A stretch of DNA of 64,000 nucleotides from Pseudofrankia nepalensis (GTDB lineage: Bacteria; Actinomycetota; Actinomycetes; Frankiales; Frankiaceae): assembly GCF_016786305.1 (NCBI RefSeq), contig NZ_JADWYV010000010.1; one strand, written 5' to 3'. Shown piece by piece: positions 53,092 through 63,182 of the stretch. A program made the translations under genes and the position numbers. The number at the start of each line of letters is the position of its first letter. The first letter of the stretch is position 1. Under the pieces are notes generated by a model. It saw nothing but the letters and a program-made list of their open reading frames with translations. It was not told the DNA's origin and made no database searches.

Positions 53092-54039
53092 ATGCAGTCG
53101 CCGACTTTCCACCCCGACCTGCGTGCCGCTCGCTTCCTGCCGCGCGCCATAGTGGGACCGCGCAGCCTTGGCGTGGTGCGGGCGCTGATCCGGTTCACCG
53201 CCCTGAGCACGAATTCTTGGGCCGTTGTCGAGAAGATCGGAACGGAGGTTTCCGTCCGCGTCTTTCGGCCCGAGTCACCCCACCCGGGTGGGCCGGCGCT
53301 GCTGTGGATCCACGGCGGCGGAATGGTTATGGGGACCGCGGCGATTGACGACCGCTTCTGCCGCTGGTTGGCCGGCGAGCTTGGCATCATCGTTGCTTCC
53401 GTCGACTACCGCCTCGCCCCTGAGTATCCATACCCGGTTCCGCTGCATGACTGCTACAGCGGATTGCGTTGGCTGGCGACCCAGCCCGACGTCGACGCCA
53501 GCCGTATCGCGATCGGCGGTGCGAGTGCCGGAGGTGGCCTAGCCGCCGCGCTCGCCCTTCTCGCGAAGCAGGAAGGTGAGATCCAACCCGCCTTTCAACT
53601 TCTGGTCTATCCCATGCTGGACGACCGCACCAGCGACCGGTCCGATATCGATGCGCGGCGCCTGCGTATTTGGAGCCACAGCAGCAATCGATTCGGCTGG
53701 AATGCCTACCTCGGTGGCCGAGTTGGAGTGGAGGTGCCGGCGCTCGCCGCGCCGGCCCGTGCTGATGATCTGACCGGTCTTCCGCCGGCCTGGATCGGCG
53801 TCGGCACCCACGACCTCTTTCACGACGAAGACGTCCACTACGCCGCGCGGCTCACGGCCAGTGGGGTGTCCTGCTTCCTCCACGAGGTACCCGGCGCTTA
53901 TCACGGTTTCGACACCCTCGAGACCTCCGCCGCCGTCTCTCGTACCTTTCGTGAGGCCAAGGTCGCTGCTTTGGCCGAAGCCCTCGGGATCCCCCGGAAT
54001 CCGGCGCGCGAGGGACCCGCGAGGCGGCGGCGGAAGTAA
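53092..54039 (+). CDS. alpha/beta hydrolase, HSL-family esterase
   Basis: 315 residues from the ATG at 53092. Oxyanion-hole HGGG (74-77), then VDYRLAPEYPYPVPLHDCY, nucleophile Ser145 in GGASAGG, Asp241 in GTHDLFHDE and His271 in PGAYHGF: a complete hormone-sensitive-lipase-type triad. It hydrolyses short- to medium-chain esters or lactones. It ends the LLM/AttH-like/phosphotransferase series and is convergent with the TIR-NB-ARC-WD40 gene, with only 19 bases between the stops. Confidence 0.92.
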   Translation: MQSPTFHPDLRAARFLPRAIVGPRSLGVVRALIRFTALSTNSWAVVEKIGTEVSVRVFRPESPHPGGPALLWIHGGGMVMGTAAIDDRFCRWLAGELGIIVASVDYRLAPEYPYPVPLHDCYSGLRWLATQPDVDASRIAIGGASAGGGLAAALALLAKQEGEIQPAFQLLVYPMLDDRTSDRSDIDARRLRIWSHSSNRFGWNAYLGGRVGVEVPALAAPARADDLTGLPPAWIGVGTHDLFHDEDVHYAARLTASGVSCFLHEVPGAYHGFDTLETSAAVSRTFREAKVAALAEALGIPRNPAREGPARRRRK

Positions 54040-54058
54040 CGATCATATGGATGGCGCG

Positions 54059-57000
54059 TTAGCGGAGGTGGAGGAGCACCAGGTCGCGCCCGGTCGCGCA
54101 GTAGAGGACGTCCTCACGCCACACGATCGACGTGACCGGGTCCTCGAACCTCAGGGACGTCACCACGGCCTGCGTCGCCGTGTTCCACAGTGACACCATC
54201 CCGTCGATGCCGCCGGTGGCGAGGAGGCGGCCATCCGGGGAGAACGCCAGCGCCAGGACCCACAGAACGGGGTCGAGGACGGCGGTGGGGCCGTCGTCCA
54301 CCACGGGCCACACCCACACCCTCGTTCCGGTACCGCCGGCGGCGAGAGCCCGGCCGTCCGGCGAGAACGCCACCGCGTACACCCATTCGCCGGCATAGCC
54401 CGTGAAGGTGCCGTGTTCGGCGCCGGTTGCCACCTGCCATAGCCGTACCTCATGGTCGTCGCCCGCCGCGAGGATCCCGCCGTCGGGCGAGAACGCCAAC
54501 ACGGCCGGCACGCCCACGGCGGCCGCGGTGAAGCCGGCACGTTCGGTTCCGGTCGCCACGTCCCACAGCCGCACCGCCCTGTCGGTACCCGCCGTGGCCA
54601 GCACCTGCCCGTCCGGCGAGAACGCGAGCGCCGTCGGCATGCCACGAGGACCGTCGAGCGCGACCGGCTCAGCGTCGGTGTCGGCGTCCGTGTTCATGAT
54701 CCATACCGCGTGGTCGCTGACGGCGGCGAGCCGCCGGCCGTCCGGAGCGAAGGCCGCCGGCCGGAGCGCGTGCGTGAAACGCTGGCTGACAGCGCGGCTG
54801 GCGCCGGTCTCCAAGGTGACGTGCGCGGTCCTGTCGCCGAAATCGGTCGCGAGGAGCTCGCCCTCCGGGCCGAAGGCCAGCGCGGTCACCTCGTGCGCGT
54901 AGCCGGCGGCGGGGGCCTGTCCGGAGCCGGCGGTGACGTCCCACAGCCGCGCGGTCGCGTCGCCGCCACCGGTGGCCAGCAGCCGCCCATCCGGAGAGAA
55001 CACGACCGCCCGGGTTTCGCCGCCCCGGCTCGTGAAGGCGGCCAGCTCGGTGCCGGTCGCCACGTCGGACAGCCGCACCACCGGGTCCCTGCCTCCGGCG
55101 GCGAGCACCTGACAGTCCGCCGAGAACGCGACCAGCCGTGCCTCGCTGCTCCCATCGACCAGGGAGGCCTCCTGCGCGCCGGTCGCGACGTCCCACAGCC
55201 CCGTCATCCGGCCACCGCCCACGGCGAGCAGCCGCCCGTCCTGGGAGAAGCTCACCGCGCGTACTCGGCCGGAATGATCGGTGACGACGGCATGGTCAGC
55301 GTCGAGGGCACGGCCGGCCACCAGGACGTGACCTGGGCCGTCCACCACTTCCCACAGCCGGGCCGTCTGCACGCCGCCCACGGCGAGCAGCCGCCCGTCG
55401 GGCGAGAACGCCACCGAGGCGATCCTGCCCACCCGGCCCGCGATCTCGGCGCGCCGGGTCCCGGTCGCCACGTCCCACAGCCGCACCCTCCGGTCGTTGC
55501 CGGCGGTGACGAGCAGCCGGCCGTCCGGGGAGAACGCGACCGCGTTCACCCGGCCCCGGTGGCCTTCCAGCACGGCGCGCTCGGTGCCGGTCGCCACGTC
55601 CCACAGCCGCGCCGTCAGGTCGTTGCCGGCGGTGGCGAGCAGCCGGCCGTCCGGGGAGAACGCGACCGCGCACACCCGGCCGGAGTGGCCGGTCAGCCGG
55701 GCCTGTTCGGTGCCGCTCGCCGCGTCCCACAGCCGCGCCGTCGTGTCGTCGCTGCCGGTGGCGAGCAGCCGGCCGTCGGGGGAGAAGGCGAGCGCGTGCA
55801 CCCCGGCGGTGTGGCCGGCGAGAACGCGCAGCTGAGCGGAGTCGGCCGTCAGCGTGGTCCACTCGACGGACAGGACCGGGCCGGGCAGCTCCTGGAGGTA
55901 GCCCGCCGCGGCCGAGGCGAGCGCCGGGACGGTGCCGACGTGCGCGGCCAGGGTGGGACCGATCCCGCCGGGCGTGGCCGCGCCGGTGAGCAGATGGGCC
56001 TTCTGGGCGAGGGCGCGGCCGAGGAGCCGGGACTCGTCGGTGCCCACCGCCGCCAGCCCGTCCTCGGCGGTCAGTACCGATCCGGTACGGCGGATCGCCG
56101 CCTCGACCCAGCGCAGGTCGCCGGCGACGGCGGTGGCTTCTTCGGTGAGGTCGGCCGCGAGCAGGTGGTGGACGAGCAGGCGGACCAGGTAGTCCCCGAC
56201 GGGGTCCGTCGGCAGGGTCCACCACGGGCTCTGGCCGTCCGCGCGCGGAACGAGGGAACGGGCGCCCTCGACGAGCGCGGCATGCGCCGCCAGCCGTCCG
56301 GCGGGGCCTAGTTCGCGGCGCAGATGGGTGCGCAGCACGTCATGGAGGCCGAGGGCGGGGCCGGCATCGGTCCAGCGGCGCCGGGCGACCCGTCGTTCGA
56401 CCAGGATGTCGCACAGCTGCTCGGTCTCGTAGCCGTCGAGGCCGCCGGTCTGTCCCCACAGCAGCGCGACGACCTCGTAGGGGACGAAGGTGTCCTCCGG
56501 GAGGACGCCGAGCTCCGCGAAGCGCCGCCGTTCGGCGTCGGTCAGGACGGACAGGCTGCTCTCGATCACCACCTTGACGCCACGGCCGCGGGCGTCGTGG
56601 TCGCGGACGTCGAGGATCGCGGGTCCGCCGCCGGCGAGCTGCCCCACGAGCCTCGCGGCGGCCTGGTCCGCGCGGGCGTGGGTGGCCACCCCGTCCGCGA
56701 GCTTGCGGCTGGCCAGGGCGAGCAGCAGCGGCCAGCGGCCCATCAGGTCCAGCAGCTGTCCGACCAGCGCGGCGGGCAGGTCCTCCACCTGTTGGCAGAG
56801 CAGGTCACGGGCCTCGTCGTCGGTCATCTGCTCGACGAGCACCGTGCGGGAGCCGGCTGGCAGAACCCGGCTGATCCGGGTGGTGACGAGCAGGCGGCAG
56901 GCCCGGGCCACGACCCGGAACGGGGCGAGTTGCGACGGGCGCCAGACGTCGTCGACGACCAGCAGCGTGGGCGGCCGGCCGTCGAGCGCGTCGGCGACCC

Positions 57001-57895
57001 GGTCCGCGGCCCTGACCGGATCCGACAGGCCGGTGGCCGCGCCGGTCAGGCTGACCGCGAGATCGTCGATCAGCGCGGTCAGCGCGGCGCCCTCACGCTC
57101 CTGGCCGACCTCCACCCACAGAAGCCCGCCCGGGAAGGCCCACTGAACCTCCTCGCGGGCGCAGACCGCCGCCGCGAGCGTCGTCTTGCCGAAACCGCCC
57201 TCGCCCTCGACCCCGGTCGTCATCCCCACCAGCGGTCCCGTCGGGTCCAGCAGGGCCTCGAGCAGCCTCGCCTCGATCTCGCGGCGCTCGATCACCGGCG
57301 TCGTCGGCGGCGGGGGCAGCTGCCACGGCCGGCCGGGAAAGGGAGCGGGCTCCGAAGAATCCCGAGCGTCAGCGCGCGGCGGGGACAAGCCCGCCTGCTC
57401 GGCCGACGCACGCGGGCCGACGGGCAGCGGGGGAGGGTCCGCGGGCTTGGCACGGGCGCCGGTCAGCATCCGGCTGACCGCGGACAGCAGCCGGTGGCGG
57501 GCGACGGGTTCGGCGAGGTCGAACAGGTCGACACCGGCGATCTGGGCGAGCAGCCCGGTACGGGGGCAGTTCTCCACCTGTACTGGCAGCAGCCCGCGGT
57601 CCGCTCCGGCGGGATCGGCCGCGAACGCCGCCTGCCAGGCGACCGCGTCGGCGGGGGCTCGGCCATAGGCCGCGGAGACCACCGCGATCGTCCGGCGGGC
57701 CTTCGTGACCGCTTCGTTCAGCAGACTGAGGCGGTTGGTTCCCGGGAGGAGATCCCACGCGCGCAGGACCACGGAGTAGCCGGCGTCCTCCAGTTGCCAA
57801 CCGACCCAGGAGGCCCACGCCAGATCCTCCTCGGCATAGGACACCAGAAAGTCCCAGCCGTCCGTGTCGACCACGGCACGATCATCCCATTCCAC
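54059..57895 (-). CDS. Apaf-1-like protein: TIR, NB-ARC ATPase, 14 WD40 repeats
   Basis: 1278 residues from the GTG at 57895; the frame is open to 58003. TIR-like domain ~12-145 (GWDFLVSYAEEDLAWASWVG). NB-ARC: P-loop GEGGFGKTTLA (231-241), Walker B LLVVDDVW (311-318), RLLVTTRISRVL and GRWPLLLALAS; then the helical/winged part (LHDVLRTHLRREL). From ~690, fourteen WD40 units with FSPDG-type turns, enough for two seven-blade propellers, as in Apaf-1. The position equivalent to the candidate TIR glutamate of the other NLR gene is Ala here (AVAWQAAF). Likely a ligand-gated oligomerising switch; the output is uncertain. Stands alone. Confidence 0.9.
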   Translation of the reverse strand: MEWDDRAVVDTDGWDFLVSYAEEDLAWASWVGWQLEDAGYSVVLRAWDLLPGTNRLSLLNEAVTKARRTIAVVSAAYGRAPADAVAWQAAFAADPAGADRGLLPVQVENCPRTGLLAQIAGVDLFDLAEPVARHRLLSAVSRMLTGARAKPADPPPLPVGPRASAEQAGLSPPRADARDSSEPAPFPGRPWQLPPPPTTPVIERREIEARLLEALLDPTGPLVGMTTGVEGEGGFGKTTLAAAVCAREEVQWAFPGGLLWVEVGQEREGAALTALIDDLAVSLTGAATGLSDPVRAADRVADALDGRPPTLLVVDDVWRPSQLAPFRVVARACRLLVTTRISRVLPAGSRTVLVEQMTDDEARDLLCQQVEDLPAALVGQLLDLMGRWPLLLALASRKLADGVATHARADQAAARLVGQLAGGGPAILDVRDHDARGRGVKVVIESSLSVLTDAERRRFAELGVLPEDTFVPYEVVALLWGQTGGLDGYETEQLCDILVERRVARRRWTDAGPALGLHDVLRTHLRRELGPAGRLAAHAALVEGARSLVPRADGQSPWWTLPTDPVGDYLVRLLVHHLLAADLTEEATAVAGDLRWVEAAIRRTGSVLTAEDGLAAVGTDESRLLGRALAQKAHLLTGAATPGGIGPTLAAHVGTVPALASAAAGYLQELPGPVLSVEWTTLTADSAQLRVLAGHTAGVHALAFSPDGRLLATGSDDTTARLWDAASGTEQARLTGHSGRVCAVAFSPDGRLLATAGNDLTARLWDVATGTERAVLEGHRGRVNAVAFSPDGRLLVTAGNDRRVRLWDVATGTRRAEIAGRVGRIASVAFSPDGRLLAVGGVQTARLWEVVDGPGHVLVAGRALDADHAVVTDHSGRVRAVSFSQDGRLLAVGGGRMTGLWDVATGAQEASLVDGSSEARLVAFSADCQVLAAGGRDPVVRLSDVATGTELAAFTSRGGETRAVVFSPDGRLLATGGGDATARLWDVTAGSGQAPAAGYAHEVTALAFGPEGELLATDFGDRTAHVTLETGASRAVSQRFTHALRPAAFAPDGRRLAAVSDHAVWIMNTDADTDAEPVALDGPRGMPTALAFSPDGQVLATAGTDRAVRLWDVATGTERAGFTAAAVGVPAVLAFSPDGGILAAGDDHEVRLWQVATGAEHGTFTGYAGEWVYAVAFSPDGRALAAGGTGTRVWVWPVVDDGPTAVLDPVLWVLALAFSPDGRLLATGGIDGMVSLWNTATQAVVTSLRFEDPVTSIVWREDVLYCATGRDLVLLHLR

Positions 57896-58286
57896 GACGA
57901 CAAGGACCGGCGAGATCGCCCTCCGCGGTCGCCGCGTTCCGCCGGTGTCGGCAACGATGTCCCGCGCGCGGCCGTCAACGATGCCCTCGACGAGTGGGTG
58001 CACGAGGCCGGCCGGCTGCCGAACGCGTTCGCGGCGCCTGACTGCCGCTGTTCGACGAGGCCTACAAGATAGTCAACGGCGTTGACGCGCCCTCACCTAA
58101 ATGATCAGGGTATTCTCCTGGCGAGATCAAGCCGCGAGGCGGCATTGTTGTCAGCCCCCTCGTCGTGGTCGAGTGCCAACCCGGGCAAATGTCTGGGGTG
58201 GGGTGCTGGGGTCTTTCCGCGGTGCGGGCCAACCGTCGTTCCCGAGACTTCTCCTCGGCAGCGGTCCCCACCGAGAGGGCGGATGC
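57896..58286. other. divergent intergenic region
   Basis: About 390 bases between the Apaf-1-like gene and the third P450. GAGAGG near 58273 is the P450 ribosome-binding site. An AT-richer patch around 58090-58135 could hold a promoter, but I cannot define boxes. Confidence 0.35.
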
Positions 58287-59546
58287 ATGGACACGGGTGC
58301 GCTCGCGCCGACACCGGCTGATACCGGCCAAGGCGACGTCGATCTGAGATCTTTCGACCCGTTCGGCGCGCACATCGCCGTGGCCTACGACTACTTCGCG
58401 AGAGCCCGGCAGAATGAGCCGATCTTCTTCCTGGAGGCGCTGGGCGCCTGGTGCGTGACCCGCTACGAGGACATTCAGCGGATCGCGGGTGACCCGGTCG
58501 TGTTCTCCTCGCGGGAAGCCTTCATCCGGCCGGGTGGCCTGCCGCCCGCGGCGGACCGGCTCATGGGTTTCCTGCTCGACCACGGCCCGCTCACCCTGGT
58601 GGACCCGCCGGAACATCGACCGGTGCGGCGCATCGCCCAGGAGGCGTTCGGCCCGAAGGTGATCGCCGGATGGGAGAGCCGGATCCGTGAGCTCATCGGC
58701 CGGCGGCTGGACCTGATAGCCGACCGGGACCGTTTCGACCTGGTGACGGAGGTGTCGGAGTCGATCCCGCTGCTCGGCGTGATGGTGGCGGTGGGCTATC
58801 CGGAGAGCGAGCTCGACGACCTGAGGCGGTGGCTGCGCGCGGGTTTCAGCGTCGTCGTCGGATACCCGTTCCTGACCCCGGACGAGCTCGAGGAGCAGGG
58901 ACGGATCGCGGCACCCTTCATCGACCGGACCTACGAGCTCATGGCGGAACGCCGCGCCGCGCCCAAGGATGACCTGATCTCGTTCCTGGTGCGGGGGGAG
59001 ATCCACGGGCAGCCGCTGTCGGACGCCCAGATCGCGGCCAACGCGGCCGGTCTGTTCGGCGCGGGCTGGGAGACCACCGGCAACGCGATCACCAACATCG
59101 CCCACGCGCTGATCTCGAACGGCATGTGGCCCGACCTGGCCGCCGGCCGGCTTCCGATGGCGGACGTGGTGACCGAGGGCCTGCGCTACGACACCCCGAT
59201 CATGGGGCTGTTCCGGACCGCGACCCGGGAGGTGGAGTTCAACGGTGTCACGATCGCGAAGGGGGACCGGCTCATTCTGATGTTCGCCTCGGCGAACCAC
59301 GATCCCGCTGTTTTCCAGGAGCCGGAGACCTTTCAGGTCGGTAGGGCCAGGACTCGGCCTGACATGGCGTTCGGCAACGGCATCCACTACTGCGTCGGCG
59401 CCCCGCTGGCGCGGTTGGAGATCGCGGCCACGCTGGAAGGACTGGCGGCCCGCTTCCCGACGCTGCGGCTCGACAGCGCCGAGCCACCGGCCTACCGGCC
59501 GCTCAGCATGTTCAAAGGCCCCACCTCGCTCTGGGTACGCCGCTGA
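58287..59546 (+). CDS. cytochrome P450
   Basis: 419 residues from the ATG at 58287. I-helix AGWETT (259-264, with Trp in place of the usual Asp/Glu neighbour), ExxR E297-R300 (TEGLR), heme loop FGNGIHYCVGAPLARLE with Cys369. The short K-helix region (a segment of ~10 residues is missing between WPDLAAGRLP and MADVVTEGLR compared with most P450s) is a family quirk. It is divergent from the Apaf-1-like gene and convergent with the LAL regulator. Redox partners not in the window. Confidence 0.92.
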   Translation: MDTGALAPTPADTGQGDVDLRSFDPFGAHIAVAYDYFARARQNEPIFFLEALGAWCVTRYEDIQRIAGDPVVFSSREAFIRPGGLPPAADRLMGFLLDHGPLTLVDPPEHRPVRRIAQEAFGPKVIAGWESRIRELIGRRLDLIADRDRFDLVTEVSESIPLLGVMVAVGYPESELDDLRRWLRAGFSVVVGYPFLTPDELEEQGRIAAPFIDRTYELMAERRAAPKDDLISFLVRGEIHGQPLSDAQIAANAAGLFGAGWETTGNAITNIAHALISNGMWPDLAAGRLPMADVVTEGLRYDTPIMGLFRTATREVEFNGVTIAKGDRLILMFASANHDPAVFQEPETFQVGRARTRPDMAFGNGIHYCVGAPLARLEIAATLEGLAARFPTLRLDSAEPPAYRPLSMFKGPTSLWVRR

Positions 59547-59581
59547 CCGGACTCGCGCCCGCGCAGCGGCCCGGCGTCCGG

Positions 59582-59611
59582 GCGCCGGTCGAAGCACGGC
59601 CCGACCGGCGC
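59582..59611. terminator. bidirectional hairpin between convergent genes
   Basis: GCGCCGGTCG (59582-59591) and CGACCGGCGC (59602-59611) form a perfect 10-pair stem with a 10-base loop between the P450 stop and the LAL-regulator stop. Outer CGGCCCG (59567 region) and CGGGCCG (59612 region) can extend the structure with a bulge. Confidence 0.7.
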
Positions 59612-59622
59612 CGGGCCGCGGC

Positions 59623-62550
59623 TCAGATGCCTTCGGTCGCGACCCGCGGCAGATGCTCCCGAAGCTGGTCGCGGCAGGTGATGCCGAGCTTGCGGTAGGT
59701 GTTCGCGAGGTGCATCTCGACCGTCTTGACCGTGACGAACAGGCGGCTCGCGATCGCCCGGTTCGTGAGTCCCGCCCCGGCGAGCTCGGCCACGCGCCGC
59801 TCGCTCGGGGTGAGGGACCCGAGGCCGGTCAGCCGTACCCGGCGAGGCCGTCCCCCGGCGGCCCGCAACTCGCCGGCGGCCAGGCGGGCGAGCGGCTCCG
59901 CGCCGCACTCGGTGGCCACGTCCAGGCCGAGGGAGAGCAACCGGCGGGCGGGGGCATGCTCGCCGGCGCGGTGGGTCGTGACGCCCAGGTCGACGAGGGC
60001 CTTCGCGTACTCAAGCCTGGCCGGGCTGTCCGCGAGCACGTCGACGGCCTCGCCGAACAGGCGCGCCGCCGCCCCGTCGGCCCCGTCGGAGCGTTCGACG
60101 AGACCGGCGACGCGCAGGGCGTGCCCGAGCGCCCGGGGCGCCCCCCAGGCCCGGGCCAGCTCGACCTCCTCGGCGGCCAGGGCGCGGGCTTGCGCCGCCC
60201 GGCCCATCGCGTCCAACGCGCTCGCGGACGTCGACCGCCAGGGGAAGAAGGCCGGGTTGACCCAGCCGTGGGCGGCCGCCTCCCGGCCGGCGGCCGTCGA
60301 GATCCGCAGGCACTCGTCGGGACGTCCGTCAAGCAGGGCGAGCCGGGCCCGAACATCAGCCAGCCAGCGGACGCGGAAGGAGGGGTATGGCGGTTCGCCC
60401 ACCGGCCAGGCGCGGGTTAGCAGCCTTGCCGCCTGCCGAGGCCTGCCCTGCTCCAGCAGGGCATCGGCGAGGTAGCCGGTGATGAACTGCCGAACGGCGC
60501 GCCACTCCTCGGCTTCCAGATAGCGAAGCGCCTGCTCGCAGGCAGCCTCCGCCTCGGCCAGCGCGCCGCGCCAGAACAACGCGCAGCCGCGCACGAACGT
60601 GAGCGACATCAGGCTCTGCATCGAGCCGAGCGGGCGGGCGCGGGCCAGGGCCGCCTCGATGCCACGCGGGGCGTCCGGATCATCCGCCGCGGTCTGGACC
60701 CACAGGGCGAGCGCGACAGCGGTCACCGCCTCTCCGTGGATCACGATCGCGCCGTCCTCCACGCACCGGCGCGCCAGGGCGACAGCGTCCGGCGAGAGTC
60801 CCGCCGCGGCGTCGTAGAGGGCGATCATGCCGTTGAGCATCCGGGATCCCACGCCGCGGTCGCTGGCATCGACGCGGACGGCGCCGGCGTGGACGGCATC
60901 GGCGCGGACGGCGCGGATGAGGTCGCGGGCGAGGTCGTGCGTCTGGGCGACGTCGAGCGTGAAATTGATGAGGTTCGCGCGCAGTCGGCTGCGCGCGTCC
61001 GCGTGGCGGTCGTCCAGTTCGGCGATCGCGGACTGGTAGACGTCGACGGCCTCGGTCAGCTGGTTGGTCATGAACAGCGTTGTCGCCAGGCCATCCGCGA
61101 TCACGACCCGCCGTGCCGGCTCCCGGGCGGACAGCAGGGCCTCGCGCAGGTAGCCGCCGGCGCGCCGCGGGTCCGGCATCACCAGCAGGAGACCGAGCTC
61201 GGCGCCGACTCGCGGCGCCAGCTCCGGTGCCAGCCGCAGGCAGTGCTCCAGGTAGCCGGCCGCGTCCCGCGCGGCCCCCCGGCGCATCGCGAGATCGGCC
61301 GCCCGGCGCAGGACCTCCACGTACCACGCCGGTTCGTCCGGCTCGGCGCGCAGGATGTGCGCGGCGACGCGCTCCGGGTCCGCGCCGGCCTCCCGGAGCA
61401 GGTGTGCCGCCCGGGCGTGGCCCGACCGGCGCGCCCGCGGGTCCAGACCGTCGTAGACCGCCTCCCGGACCAGGGGGTGCACGAACGCGAAGGACATCTC
61501 CTCCCCGGGCGTCACCGGCTCCGGGACCGGCGCCCGGCGCGCGTCCACCCGCCGCAGGACGTCGATCTGGACCAGCCGCCCCGCCGCCACGTCCGCGCTC
61601 GCGACATCGATCTCCGCCAGCGCCGCCACCCGGTGCAGCGGGGCACCCTCCCCGTGCACCGCGACCGCCCCGGCCAGCGCCGCGCACGCCGCCGGAAGGG
61701 AGGCGAGCCGTGCGCGCACCCGACGGGCCAGCGCCCGCGACCCGATCGCCGTGACCTGATCGACGTTGTCCCCGTCGAGGGCGATCCCAGCGGACAGGAC
61801 CGCGGCCGTCAGCTCACCCAGGAGCAGGGGATTCCCGCCGCAGGCCTGGTGACACGCCGCGAGGAACGCGTCGTCCGGTGCGCGCCGCGCGAGCGCCGCC
61901 CTCAGGACGGATGCCGAACCGGCGGGGCTCAGCGCGGCCGGGCGCAGCACCGTGCAGGTCTCGTCCAGCAGCAGGAGGTCCAGCAGCGGCTGGTCGGCGC
62001 CGGGTTCGTGGGGCCGCGTCGCGCCGACCACCAGCAGCCGCAGCCCCTCCAGGCGGGCGCGCAGATAGGCCAGGAACCGCAGGGAGCTGTGGTCGGCCCA
62101 GTGCAGGTCGTCCACGACCAGCGTGACGGGACGCTGTTCGGCCAGCCGGGCGCAGAGCTGGAACAGGCCGTCCAGGAGGGTGAAGTCACCGACCGGCGGA
62201 TCAGTGGGCGCCGCGCGCAGCAGAGCGTTGCCCCGGTCCACCGCGGGCCCCAGCAGCTGGCGCACGACACCGAGACTGAGCTGCCTCTCCAGCTCGTCAG
62301 CCCGAGCCGTGAGCACCAGGTCGCCGGTCGACCGGGCCAGGTCCGCCGCGTGGGCGAGCAGACTGGTCTTCCCGATGCCGGCCGGTCCCTCGACGAGAAC
62401 CAGGCGCCCTGATGCGGCCGCCGCGTCCTGGTGCGCCCGTCCCAGCACGTCGCATTCGGTTACTCGCTCGACCAGGTCGGCTGCTCCCCGCACATGGACC
62501 AGTGTTGGCCACCGGGGCGACAGCCGGGTTACATCGGCCTGACTCGGCAT
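59623..62550 (-). CDS. LAL-type LuxR regulator (AAA ATPase, TPR-like, HTH)
   Basis: 975 residues. P-loop VEGPAGIGKTSLL (53-65), Walker B TLVVDDLHWAD, a long helical/TPR-like middle, and a C-terminal LuxR HTH: LTPSERRVAELAGAGLTNRA then IASRLFVTVKTVEMHLANTY. These MalT-like ATP-dependent activators switch on catabolic or secondary-metabolite operons after ligand binding. Convergent with the P450 gene and divergent from the substrate-binding lipoprotein gene; it may regulate either. ATG at 62550. Confidence 0.92.
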   Translation of the reverse strand: MPSQADVTRLSPRWPTLVHVRGAADLVERVTECDVLGRAHQDAAAASGRLVLVEGPAGIGKTSLLAHAADLARSTGDLVLTARADELERQLSLGVVRQLLGPAVDRGNALLRAAPTDPPVGDFTLLDGLFQLCARLAEQRPVTLVVDDLHWADHSSLRFLAYLRARLEGLRLLVVGATRPHEPGADQPLLDLLLLDETCTVLRPAALSPAGSASVLRAALARRAPDDAFLAACHQACGGNPLLLGELTAAVLSAGIALDGDNVDQVTAIGSRALARRVRARLASLPAACAALAGAVAVHGEGAPLHRVAALAEIDVASADVAAGRLVQIDVLRRVDARRAPVPEPVTPGEEMSFAFVHPLVREAVYDGLDPRARRSGHARAAHLLREAGADPERVAAHILRAEPDEPAWYVEVLRRAADLAMRRGAARDAAGYLEHCLRLAPELAPRVGAELGLLLVMPDPRRAGGYLREALLSAREPARRVVIADGLATTLFMTNQLTEAVDVYQSAIAELDDRHADARSRLRANLINFTLDVAQTHDLARDLIRAVRADAVHAGAVRVDASDRGVGSRMLNGMIALYDAAAGLSPDAVALARRCVEDGAIVIHGEAVTAVALALWVQTAADDPDAPRGIEAALARARPLGSMQSLMSLTFVRGCALFWRGALAEAEAACEQALRYLEAEEWRAVRQFITGYLADALLEQGRPRQAARLLTRAWPVGEPPYPSFRVRWLADVRARLALLDGRPDECLRISTAAGREAAAHGWVNPAFFPWRSTSASALDAMGRAAQARALAAEEVELARAWGAPRALGHALRVAGLVERSDGADGAAARLFGEAVDVLADSPARLEYAKALVDLGVTTHRAGEHAPARRLLSLGLDVATECGAEPLARLAAGELRAAGGRPRRVRLTGLGSLTPSERRVAELAGAGLTNRAIASRLFVTVKTVEMHLANTYRKLGITCRDQLREHLPRVATEGI

Positions 62551-63182
62551 CGCCCACTGGGCGGGCGGGCACGTATCGAATGCTCATGCTGGACAGCGCC
62601 GCTTCGCCCGATCGCCGCTTGTTGAGGCCAGCCGCTGACGCGCACCCGCCGGCCACGCCGAGGTGGTCATGCGGTCAGCGAACGGGCCGCCCGCGACGGG
62701 CCGATCGCCGACGCCATGGCGTGCATCTCCCCGGCTTTTCCTGGGGCGGTTGTTGTCGAGGGCAGTGCTGGAAGCCCTGTCAGCACTTCGGTGGCGGGCC
62801 GAACCGACCAGGTCGAGCAGGTCGTTGCCGTGCCCACGTCCCGCCCGCTAAGGTTCGCGGATGCCGATGTCGACACCGATGTTGAAGTTGGCCTGTCGAC
62901 CTGGCCCGGCTGTCGTCGCGGGTGCGTGCCGACCCGACTGCTGGCGGACCGCCGTGCGCCCTTGGACCGGTGATTAAACCGAAGTACGCCGACATGGAGA
63001 GAATCTTGACTGGTTGGTTCATTCTCAAGAGGCGTTCCTCCCACGCCTGGCTCGGCGGGCAGGGCACATCTCGGGCGGGGGACAAGCCTTTATGTCGCCC
63101 ACGTCGAGGGGGCTGTGGCGCGGCGCTCTTTCACTCGCGAGATGCCCGCGGCCCGGAAGGCGCCAAGGCTCGGCGCGGCGTT
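62551..63182. other. divergent intergenic region
   Basis: About 630 bases between the LAL regulator and the substrate-binding gene. Open frames on both strands (e.g. 62716-62973 plus, 62667-63044 minus) lack ribosome-binding sites and recognisable motifs, and oppose each other. I expect promoters for both genes here, but see no clear boxes. Confidence 0.4.

Noticed and set aside
54452..56311. 619-codon plus-strand frame antisense to the WD40 region
   Set aside because: Mirror of the WD40 repeats (Arg/Gly/Val repeats); no start signal and no independent protein character.
60736..62412. 558-codon plus-strand frame
   Set aside because: Antisense shadow of the LAL regulator; low-complexity Arg/Gln-rich product.
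62667..63044. overlapping small frames on both strands upstream of the binding-protein gene
   Set aside because: Neither strand has a ribosome-binding site or recognised domain and the two contradict each other.
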